This document shows, in pieces, positions 52,548 to 59,066 of a stretch of DNA of 64,000 nt (position 1 is its first letter; each line of letters starts with the position of its first letter). The notes under the pieces are model-generated. The model was not told where the DNA came from. It worked only from the letters and a program-made list of their open reading frames with translations, and did not search any database. The DNA comes from CBDBBY01 sp965203795 (GTDB lineage Bacteria > Pseudomonadota > Alphaproteobacteria > Rhodobacterales > Rhodobacteraceae), in NCBI GenBank assembly GCA_965203795.1, contig OZ241915.1:248001-312000 (forward strand). Direction: 5' to 3'. Both the position numbers and the translations under genes were made by a program.

Positions 52548-53428
52548 GCGCGCCGGTTCTCCGGATCGAGGAGCTGCGGCTGGGCTTCAAGGGGCATGCG
52601 GGACGCGCGGTCGAGGTTCTTCACGGGATCTCGCTCGAGGTCGGGAAGGGCGAGCGCGTCGCGCTCGTCGGCGAGTCCGGCTCCGGAAAGTCGGTCACCG
52701 CGCGCATCGTCATGGGCCTGCTTCAGCTGCTCAAGTCCGCCCGGGTGTCCGGAACGGTGGAATTCGAGGGCCGGGACCTCGGCCGGATTCCGCCGTCGGA
52801 AGCGACGGGCCTGCGCGGCAGGCGCATGACCATGATTTTCCAGGATCCGACATCGTCCCTGAACCCGGTCTACCGGATCGGAAGCCAGTTCCACGACGTG
52901 ATCAAGCGCGGGAAGCCCGGGATTTCCCGCGACGACGCCATCAACAGAGCTTCCGGCATGCTCGCCGAGGTCGCGATAAGGGATGCGGAGCGGGTTCTCG
53001 ACTCCTATCCGTTCCAGCTTTCCGGGGGCATGAACCAGCGGGTTATGATCGCCATGGCGCTCGCCAACGAGCCGGCGCTGCTCATCGCCGACGAGCCGGG
53101 AACCGCTTTGGACGTCACGGTCCAGGCCCAGACGCTGGAGCTGATGAGGCAGCTGGTGGATGCCCGCGGGACGGCTGTGCTGTTCATCTCCCACAATCTC
53201 GGCGTTGTCAGGGAGTTCGCCGACCGGGTCTACGTCATCTACAAGGGGCGGATTGTGGAGCACGGGCCGGTCGCGGACCTGTTCGAGTCTCCCGGCCACC
53301 CGTACACAAGGGCGCTGATGGCGTCGGTGCCCCGCATAACCGGCGGCGGCATTCCGGAAACGGCTGTCGGCGAGACGGATTTCCTGCAGCCGATACCTGG
53401 TCCCGTGCCGACGGAAGCCGCCGGATGA
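52544..53428 (+). CDS. ABC transporter ATPase, DppD type (system 2)
   Basis: ATPase of importer 2, 294 residues, starting at a GTG. It has Walker A GESGSGKS, Q-loop MIFQDPTSSLNP, signature LSGGMNQR, Walker B LLIADEPGTALD and H-loop FISHNLG. The C-terminal cysteine cluster of oligopeptide ATPases is lacking: the protein ends after HPYTRALMASVP and a short tail. The next ATPase overlaps it by 4 bases. Confidence 0.92.
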   Translation: MSAPVLRIEELRLGFKGHAGRAVEVLHGISLEVGKGERVALVGESGSGKSVTARIVMGLLQLLKSARVSGTVEFEGRDLGRIPPSEATGLRGRRMTMIFQDPTSSLNPVYRIGSQFHDVIKRGKPGISRDDAINRASGMLAEVAIRDAERVLDSYPFQLSGGMNQRVMIAMALANEPALLIADEPGTALDVTVQAQTLELMRQLVDARGTAVLFISHNLGVVREFADRVYVIYKGRIVEHGPVADLFESPGHPYTRALMASVPRITGGGIPETAVGETDFLQPIPGPVPTEAAG

Positions 53429-54246
53429 GCGCGCCTGCCGCCGCATTGGAGAACGTTTCGAAGGTCTTCAACGTCGCCGGACGGGAAGTCGAGGCGCTGG
53501 CGGACGTGTCCTTCGACGTTCGGGAGGGCGAATGCCTTGCGGTCGTCGGCGAGTCGGGATCGGGAAAGACCACGGTGGCCAACATTCTCCTCGGCGTGTT
53601 TCCTCCGACATCGGGCAGGATGTTCCTGTTCGGGGAGGAGCTGCCTCAGCGGCGGCGGCTTGAGCATCGCCGCGCGATCCAGCTTGTCCAGCAGAACCCG
53701 CTGTCTTCGCTCAATCCGAAGAGGACGGTCGGCGCGTCGATTCGGCTGGCTCTTGACGTCCACGGCATCGGCGAACATCGGCAGAGGGCGTCGGCCGTAG
53801 CGGCTTTGCTGGAGGAGGTCGGATTGGAAGCGGCCCTAGCGCGGCGGTATCCGGCGGCGCTGTCCGGCGGCCAGCGCCAGCGCGTCGCCATTGCCAGGGC
53901 GCTGGCATGCGGATCGCGCGTGCTCGTGCTCGACGAACCCACCTCGGCGCTGGACGTGCTCGTGCAGGCGCGGGTCCTGAAGCTGCTTTCGGACATTCGT
54001 TCGCGGCGGAATCTCGCGTTCGTATTCATCACCCACGATTTGTCGGTCGTGCGCAATGTCGCCGACAGGGTCGCGGTGTTCGAGAGCGGCCGGGTTGTGG
54101 AGACCGCGCAGACGGAGGCGCTGTTCGCCGGGCCGCGGCACCCGTACACCCGCAACCTGGTCGGCGCGGTGCCGGTGGTCACGAAGGAAGAGGAAGCGCT
54201 GCGGAGCGCCATCTCCAAAGGAAAGGATCAGCATGCAGGCGATTGA
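53425..54246 (+). CDS. ABC transporter ATPase, DppF type (system 2)
   Basis: Second ATPase of importer 2, 273 residues. It has Walker A GESGSGKTT, Q-loop LVQQNPLSSLNPKR, signature LSGGQRQR, Walker B VLVLDEPTSALD and H-loop FITHDLS. It is shorter than the counterpart in system 1 and also lacks the C-terminal cysteine extension. Its 3' end overlaps the GAF-domain gene by 14 bases. Confidence 0.92.
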   Translation: MSAPAAALENVSKVFNVAGREVEALADVSFDVREGECLAVVGESGSGKTTVANILLGVFPPTSGRMFLFGEELPQRRRLEHRRAIQLVQQNPLSSLNPKRTVGASIRLALDVHGIGEHRQRASAVAALLEEVGLEAALARRYPAALSGGQRQRVAIARALACGSRVLVLDEPTSALDVLVQARVLKLLSDIRSRRNLAFVFITHDLSVVRNVADRVAVFESGRVVETAQTEALFAGPRHPYTRNLVGAVPVVTKEEEALRSAISKGKDQHAGD

Positions 54247-54742
54247 CGAATTCTGCGCCGCTTTGGCGTCCGGAGAAGGGCAGCCGCGCACGACCTATTC
54301 AGGCTTGGAAGGGCTTGCCCAGCGGCTTGTCGGCGCCAAGCTGTTCTCCCTCATGCTGGTAGACGAGGCGTCAGGGACCGCGACGCGCATATACACCAGC
54401 AACGAGGACGCCTATCCCGTCTCCGGCACGAAGTCGTTCCCTAGAAACGAGTGGGCGACGACCGTCCTTTCCGAGGGCCGCACTTTCGTCGCGAACAGCA
54501 TCGACGAGATCAGGACGGTGTTTCCGGACCACGAGGTCATCCGGTCGCTGGGCTGCGAATCCGTTCTGAACGTTCCGGTGGTCCTGGGCGGGAGCGTCGC
54601 GGGAACCATCAACTGCCTTCACGGGCCGGGGCATTACAGCGCCGAACTGGTCCAGGCTTCCCGGGCGCTCAAAGTGCCCGGAGCGGCGGCCGTGCTCCTT
54701 GCGATTGCGGATGCATCGGCGTCGCCTGCGGGTGGCAACTGA
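54233..54742 (+). CDS. GAF-domain protein at the end of importer operon 2
   Basis: Soluble protein of 169 residues consisting of one GAF-like domain. The pattern is LVGAKLFSLMLVDEASG in the first strand and helix region, NEWATTVLSEGRTFVAN, and a closing CESVLNVPVVLGGSVAGTI. GAF domains bind small ligands; no kinase, HTH or cyclase domain is attached. The start lies 14 bases inside the ATPase gene and has AAAGGAAAGG before it. A stand-alone GAF protein in a transporter operon is unusual. It may sense the imported compound or carry an uncharacterised activity. Confidence 0.78.
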   Translation: MQAIDEFCAALASGEGQPRTTYSGLEGLAQRLVGAKLFSLMLVDEASGTATRIYTSNEDAYPVSGTKSFPRNEWATTVLSEGRTFVANSIDEIRTVFPDHEVIRSLGCESVLNVPVVLGGSVAGTINCLHGPGHYSAELVQASRALKVPGAAAVLLAIADASASPAGGN

Positions 54743-54793
54743 AGCAGCCCGAAGCTTGAGAGCCTCTGATTGCATGATCGCCGATCCGCGCAA

Positions 54794-55840
54794 TCACGGG
54801 ATGCGGCTCTTGAGGAAACGGTCCGACTGCGCAAGTTCTTCGTCCAGCGCGAGCAGCGGTTCCACATCATCGACTGTGTCGCCCTGAGAAACCTCCACGC
54901 CGTCCGCGCCGCGCCGCAACGCGAAATAGCGGCGACTGACACCTTGGAAATCGCTTGAGCCGAGCATGTCGAATTCCCGCAGGAGGAACAGGCTGTGCGT
55001 CGCCACAACCGCTTGGTCCCCGGACTCGCACAAGCCGAGGATCGCGCGCGCGACATCCCGAACCAGCTTCGGGTTCAGGTCCGCATCCGGCCCGTCCCAG
55101 AACAGGCATCCCTTTCCGCCGAGGTGCCCGGCGGAGATCAGCCGCGCCAGCATCCCGAGCTTGCGCCAGCCATCGGCAACCAAGGGCATTTCGAATCGGC
55201 CCGCACCGGGTTGGTCCAAGTAGAATCGGCCGTTCGCATCGAGGATCAGCTGGCCGCCCATTCGATCCTTCAGCAGGTCGAGAAGACGGGCGGACCCCGC
55301 GCTCGGCCTCCTGAGCGTCGGCGCGGCGAGCAGACGGCACGTGTCGCGCAATGTTTCGTCGAATTCCAGTTTGCGCATTTCGTAGAGTGAGACGAACCCC
55401 GGATAGATCGTCAGCAACTCCCTCGCGGGCAGGAAGACGGGCATCCGATCGCACCACGCCTTCGCGCCGCGGACGACTGAGACCTCCGATCTGCTCCGGC
55501 TGGTGAATTCGAAGCCGACGGACATGGCGGAGTCGATGAATTCGAGATCCACAGCGGACCGGCGCCCGCCCGGCCGTCGCGTCAGGTGCCCTAGGGATTC
55601 GGGTTGGAAGACATTGCGCATCTTTTCCGCGAGCCTCGTTCGCAGGGTGCTCTTGGTCGGCTTCCCCGCGTCCGGCCGCCTGCCCGCCTCCGCGCTCGCC
55701 GCCGCTATCGAATAGGGCAGTTTGAGCAAGTGCGTCTTGCCGAGGCCGTTGTCCCCGACGATGACGTTGAGACCCTCCGCGAATTGCAGTCGGACGTTCC
55801 CGAAAGCCGCGAAGTTCGTCATCCTGAGGCTATGGAGCAA
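54794..55840 (-). CDS. AAA family ATPase (OLD/ABC-like), degenerate Walker B
   Basis: ATPase of 348 residues. The start is a TTG at 55840, with GGGAGGGG 7 bases upstream, giving MLHSLRMTNFAAFGN, the typical beginning of stand-alone AAA_15/AAA_21 proteins. Walker A is GDNGLGKT (residues about 28-35). The Walker B region is LFWDGPDADLNP, where relatives have DEP: the catalytic Glu is Gly. The switch histidine is kept in VVATHSLFLL. Members often belong to anti-phage or conflict systems with a nuclease partner, but none is adjacent. It faces the importer operon end-on and runs away from the peptide island. Confidence 0.75.
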   Translation of the reverse strand: MLHSLRMTNFAAFGNVRLQFAEGLNVIVGDNGLGKTHLLKLPYSIAAASAEAGRRPDAGKPTKSTLRTRLAEKMRNVFQPESLGHLTRRPGGRRSAVDLEFIDSAMSVGFEFTSRSRSEVSVVRGAKAWCDRMPVFLPARELLTIYPGFVSLYEMRKLEFDETLRDTCRLLAAPTLRRPSAGSARLLDLLKDRMGGQLILDANGRFYLDQPGAGRFEMPLVADGWRKLGMLARLISAGHLGGKGCLFWDGPDADLNPKLVRDVARAILGLCESGDQAVVATHSLFLLREFDMLGSSDFQGVSRRYFALRRGADGVEVSQGDTVDDVEPLLALDEELAQSDRFLKSRIP

Positions 55841-56203
55841 CGCTTTCCCCTCCCGTTTCGCGGAATCCGCGCGATGCACTGTCCCCGCTTCACGACCGGC
55901 CCGCAACGCCGCACCAATCGGCGTTGGCGACGGGACAGGCGCTCGCGGCGACGCCGAAGCAGATGCCGATCATGGCGACCGGAGTCGCCAACGCGAAGCC
56001 AGGCGCCACGACGCGGGCGGGCAGGAACGCTGACGAGCTTGACACCGGCTGCCGCAAACCTATGTCCTGACGTTGGTTTCGCGCGGACATCAAAGCCGGA
56101 CAATTGGCGGCGATTCCCTGGCGGAGGCTCGTAGATGGTCGCGTTGGCTCGTCTACGGGCCGGGGCCGAGAGGCTAGAGCGAGGGCTTGGGTGAGCTCGC
56201 CCT
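55841..56203. other. 363-base gap upstream of the duplicated peptide segment
   Basis: No convincing gene is seen. A minus-strand frame (55890-56093) encodes a hydrophobic, Cys-containing stretch, but without a good ribosome site or family likeness. Beyond 56204 the tandem duplication starts. Confidence 0.35.
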
Positions 56204-56291
56204 CTCCTTGTTGGCTGGCTCGGCTTAAAGGCGTGGAGACGGGCTAAACAATTCAGGCCGTCGCTAACCATTTCAACGCATTTGATTCCAT

Positions 56292-56325
56292 GAATGGGTC
56301 TTGAGAAGTTTCTCACGACCCATTC
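56292..56325 (+). promoter_or_regulatory. Long hairpin in the leader of precursor gene 1
   Basis: GAATGGGTC and GACCCATTC (9 bases) pair, then after one mismatch TGAGA and TCTCA extend the stem; the tip is AGTT. It lies 170 bases before the precursor ATG and recurs unchanged in unit 2. No T-run follows, so it may be an mRNA leader structure more than a terminator. Confidence 0.5.
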
Positions 56326-56495
56326 TGCCGACTGTTGCTGTCGTTCGGCGAAGTGTTGAGATGGACCCGCTCCTTCGGCAAAGGAACACGTCCCGCGGCG
56401 CGGCCTAGCGATTTTGTGATATCCGATGTAGTGTAATTCAAGGAGCTTCCGTGCGAGCATCGCCGGACGGAAGACGTGTCGCGCCGGAGGGCTGG

Positions 56496-56747
56496 ATGAA
56501 GACGCAGGAAGAAATGAGAGCCGAAGTAATCGGCAAGGCGGCCGAGGACGAGGAGTTCCGGACGCAGCTGATCGACGATCCGAAGTCGACGATCGAGAAG
56601 GCGCTGGGCATCACGATACCGGATTCGGTTTCGGTCAAGGTTCACGAGGAATCCGGGACCGAGGCGCATCTCGTGTTGCCTCCGTCGAGCAGGCTGAGCG
56701 ATTCGGACATGCGCGCCGTCTCGGCCGGAGCCGCGTTCTGGGGCTGA
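56496..56747 (+). CDS. NHLP-type (proteusin-like) RiPP precursor 1, core AAFWG
   Basis: Predicted precursor peptide of 83 residues. It begins MKTQEEMRAEVIGKAAEDEE and has the nitrile-hydratase-alpha-like leader: ALGITIPDSVSVKVHEES, then AHLVLPPSSRLSDSDM and the end VSAG. Only five residues follow (AAFWG). The family's leader normally ends in a GG/GA-like cleavage site before the core. It has no nitrile hydratase metal site (CxxC-SC), so it is not that enzyme. ATG 56496 has GGAGGG 5 bases upstream; a GTG at 56451 with AAGGAG is an alternative giving an unconserved 15-residue extension. No maturase or peptidase-containing exporter is adjacent. Confidence 0.8.
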   Translation: MKTQEEMRAEVIGKAAEDEEFRTQLIDDPKSTIEKALGITIPDSVSVKVHEESGTEAHLVLPPSSRLSDSDMRAVSAGAAFWG

Positions 56748-57327
56748 CCGGTCGGCCGCGCACTCGAGTGCGCGGCTAAGCCGACCTTTCGGGCGGGCGT
56801 TTGCCGGGCAGGCGGATGGCCCGTTCATTGCCGGACGAATCCTCCGCGATTTTCCGGATTGCGGCGCAGTGCGCCCGCTATCGAAGAAGGCCGGTTCCGC
56901 GTCGATAGGCGGCGCGGCCGGGGAACCGGGATTCCAAGCGTGGCCAGCCGAGGATCCCGGAGCCGCGGTCGAGATGGCGCTGCGCGTCTCCGCCCCCGAG
57001 GCTTTCGCGCTTAGCATCCGCGCCTGATCGGGAATGCAGGCGCATGCCGCGCCGCGGCCGGACCGCAAGCCGGACGAATCCGACATGAGCGCAACCGGCG
57101 CTTCCTCCGGAACCAAATAAACGAGCGACCGGTTGCGGACGTACCGGATTGCCGCCTGCCGGGATCATTCGCCAGGCGCGCCGGCCCCGGGTCTGGAAAT
57201 CGGAGATCACTCCATCGTTTGCCAATGGCGAAGGCAGTCTAGCTCCCGAGCGTTCCGATCCCCGTTTCAGAAAACCGCAAGACCGCTCGGCGGCAGTCTG
57301 CACACGCGAGCCGAAGCGGAGAGCGGA
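56748..57327. other. 3' region of unit 1, no gene recognised
   Basis: About 580 bases after precursor 1, duplicated at 58248-58827 with small indels. Minus-strand frames here stay open in both copies, but this follows from the recent duplication and GC content. No ribosome site or known domain supports them. Confidence 0.45.
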
Positions 57328-57415
57328 CTCCTTGTTGGCTGGCTCGGCTGAAAGGCGTGGAGACGGGCTAAACAATTCAGGCCGTCGCTAACCATTTCAA
57401 CGCATTTGATTCCAT

Positions 57416-57449
57416 GAATGGGTCTTGAGAAGTTTCTCACGACCCATTC
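57416..57449 (+). promoter_or_regulatory. Long hairpin in the leader of precursor gene 2
   Basis: Identical to the hairpin at 56292-56325 (arms GAATGGGTC/GACCCATTC plus TGAGA/TCTCA). Its conservation in both copies only reflects duplication, but the perfect pairing suggests a real structure. Confidence 0.5.
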
Positions 57450-57619
57450 TGCCGACTGTTGCTGTCGTTCGGCGAAGTGTTGAGATGGACCCGCTCCTTC
57501 GGCAAAGGAACACGTCCCGCGGCGCGGCCTAGCGATTTTGTGATATCCGATGCAGTGGCGTTCAAGGAGCTTCGGTGCGAGCATCGCCGGACGGAAGACT
57601 TGTCGCGCCGGAGCGCTGG

Positions 57620-57868
57620 ATGAAGACGCAGGAAGAAATGAGGGCCGAAATCATCGGCAAGGCGGCAGAGGACGAGGAGTTCCGGGCGCAGCTGATCGGC
57701 GATCCGAAGTCGACGATCGAGAAGGCGCTGGGCATCACGATACCGGATTCGGTTTCGGTCAAGGTCCACGAGGAATCCGGGACCGAGGCGCATCTCGTGT
57801 TGCCTCCGTCGAGCAGGCTGAGCGATTCGGACATGCGCGCCGTCTCAGCCGGATTGTTCTTCTACTGA
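57620..57868 (+). CDS. NHLP-type RiPP precursor 2, core LFFY
   Basis: Precursor of 82 residues. The leader differs from precursor 1 at only three positions (Val to Ile at 11, Thr to Ala at 23, Asp to Gly at 27). After VSAG only LFFY follows. The break in likeness falls exactly at the leader-core border, as expected for RiPP families in which the core diversifies. GGAGCG and the upstream leader are as in copy 1. Precursor 3 follows after 54 bases and is probably on the same message. Confidence 0.8.
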   Translation: MKTQEEMRAEIIGKAAEDEEFRAQLIGDPKSTIEKALGITIPDSVSVKVHEESGTEAHLVLPPSSRLSDSDMRAVSAGLFFY

Positions 57869-57922
57869 GGCGAGCGGGGGCCTGGCGCGCCCGGATAGTC
57901 CAAAATTGCAATGGAGGATAGA

Positions 57923-58180
57923 ATGAAGACCCACGAAGAAATGAGAGCCGAAATCATCGGCAAGGCGGCTGAGGATGAGGAGTTCCGGGCGCAGCTGATC
58001 GGCGATCCGAAGTCGACGATCGAGAAGGCACTGGGCATCACGATACCGGATTCGATTTCGGTCAAGGTCCACGAGGAATCCGGGACCGAGGCGCATCTCG
58101 TGTTGCCTCCGTCGAGCAAGCTGAGCGATTCGGACATGCGCACCGTCTCGGCCGCCGGCCATATATTCTTTTATGCTTAG
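57923..58180 (+). CDS. NHLP-type RiPP precursor 3, core GHIFFYA
   Basis: Precursor of 85 residues. The leader has a few changes (Gln4 to His, Val45 to Ile, Arg66 to Lys, Ala to Thr in RTVSA) and ends VSAA; the residues beyond are GHIFFYA. The leader-core boundary could be read as VSA-A or VSAA-G. The ATG at 57923 lies 5 bases after GGAGG; an upstream in-frame ATG (57911) would put that ribosome site inside the coding sequence. It shares the FFY element with precursor 2. Confidence 0.8.
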   Translation: MKTHEEMRAEIIGKAAEDEEFRAQLIGDPKSTIEKALGITIPDSISVKVHEESGTEAHLVLPPSSKLSDSDMRTVSAAGHIFFYA

Positions 58181-58194
58181 TGCTTACATCCTGG

Positions 58195-58247
58195 GCTGAG
58201 CGATTCGGACTTGCGCGCCGTCTCGGCCGGAGCCGCGTTCTGGGGCT
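58195..58247 (+). pseudogene. Tail of a fourth NHLP precursor, leaderless
   Basis: From 58196 the frame reads LSDSDLRAVSAGAAFWG, identical to the end of precursor 1 except one Met-to-Leu change, but the start and most of the leader are missing. The stop after AAFWG is lost (TGA to TGG), so the frame runs on. It marks the recombination point of the duplicated unit. The following 3' region to 58827 and on to 58934 has no gene that I see. Confidence 0.75.
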
Positions 58248-58934
58248 GGCCGGTCGGCCGCGCACTCGGGTGCGCGGCTAAGCCAGCCTTTCGGGCAGGC
58301 GGATGGCCCGTTCATTGCCGGACGAATCCTCCGCGATTTTCCGGATTGCGGCGCAGCGCGCCCGCTATCGAAGAAGGCCGGTTCCGCGTCGATAGGCGGC
58401 GCGGCCGGGGAACCGGAATTCCGAGCGTCGCCAGCCGAGGATCCCGGAGCCGCGATCAAGACGGCGCTGCGCGTCTCCGCTCCCGAGGCTTTCGCGCTTA
58501 GCATCCGCGCCTGATCGGGAATGCAGGCGCATGCCGCGCCGCGGCCGGACCGCAAGCCGGACGAATCCGACATGAGCGCAACCGGCGCTTCCTCCGGAAC
58601 CAAATAAGCGAGCGACCGGTTGCGAATGCTCCGCGCGGACGTTCCGGATTGCCGCCTGACGGGATCATTCGCCAGGCGCGCCGACCCCGGGTCTGGAAAT
58701 CGGAGATCACTCCATCGTTTGCCAATGGCGAAGGCAGTCTAGCTCCCGAGCGTTCCGATCCCCGTTTCAGAAAACCGCAAGACCGCTCGGCGGAAGTCCG
58801 CACGCGGGTGTCGAAGCGGAGAGCGGATCGAAATTCCTGGGCGGAGCGCATTCCGGACGGGCATCGCCTGCCGCCGGCATCTGCCGAATCCCGGGTCGCC
58901 GGCAATGCGCGGCAAGGGATGCCGGCCCGCTGAA

Positions 58935-58985
58935 TTTTAGTATTTGTAAAAATTCCTTGACAGGCCGCATCGATGGCCCAATCGT
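58935..58985 (+). promoter_or_regulatory. Promoter and operator-like element upstream of hyuA
   Basis: TTTTA-N7-TAAAA (58935-58951), five bases, then TTGACA (58957-58962), 17 bases and AATCGT. It matches the element at 48312 in order and spacing, with near identity from ATTTTAGTAT to TTGACA. The two elements are probably bound by the same regulator. Confidence 0.6.
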
Positions 58986-59066
58986 TCGCTTGCGCAGTCG
59001 GCCCGGCGGCCAAAGGCTTCGCAGTTTCGCTCCTCGGGGCCTTGCTCCGGAGGAAGGAGGCGGATC

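Larger units (their letters stand above)
56204..57327 (+). repeat. Tandem duplication, unit 1 (1124 bases)
   Basis: The unit begins CTCCTTGTTGGCTGGCTCGG and contains a 5' region with a long hairpin, precursor gene 1, and a 3' region of about 580 bases. Unit 2 starts directly at 57328 with the same bases. Equivalent positions in the first part are 1124 bases apart, and at the 3' end 1500 apart because unit 2 has extra precursor sequence. Identity is very high in the 5' region and leader. Confidence 0.9.
57328..58827 (+). repeat. Tandem duplication, unit 2 (1500 bases, with extra precursor genes)
   Basis: Homologous to unit 1, with the 5' region and leader of precursor 2 offset by 1124 bases and the tail from 58195 onward offset by 1502-1500. 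Between lie about 376 extra bases holding a new core, a spacer, precursor 3 and a short linker. The break points on both sides fall in the conserved GCTGAGCGATTCGGAC of the leader end. Confidence 0.88.

Noticed and set aside
55890..56093. Minus-strand hydrophobic peptide with cysteines as a bacteriocin
   Set aside because: No good start signal, no second copy, and no link to the NHLP leader type.
56451..56495. GTG start 45 bases upstream for precursors 1 and 2
   Set aside because: Precursor 3 lacks this extension and the NHLP leader begins at the ATG; kept only as an alternative.
56496..58180. Nitrile hydratase alpha subunit fragments
   Set aside because: The peptides are complete short genes with own ribosome sites, lack the metal-binding CxxC-SC motif, and occur in three similar copies; a RiPP leader explains them better.
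56313..58603. Minus-strand frames open in both copies of the duplicated segment
   Set aside because: Shared openness follows from recent duplication; they run antisense to the precursor genes, lack ribosome sites and known domains.
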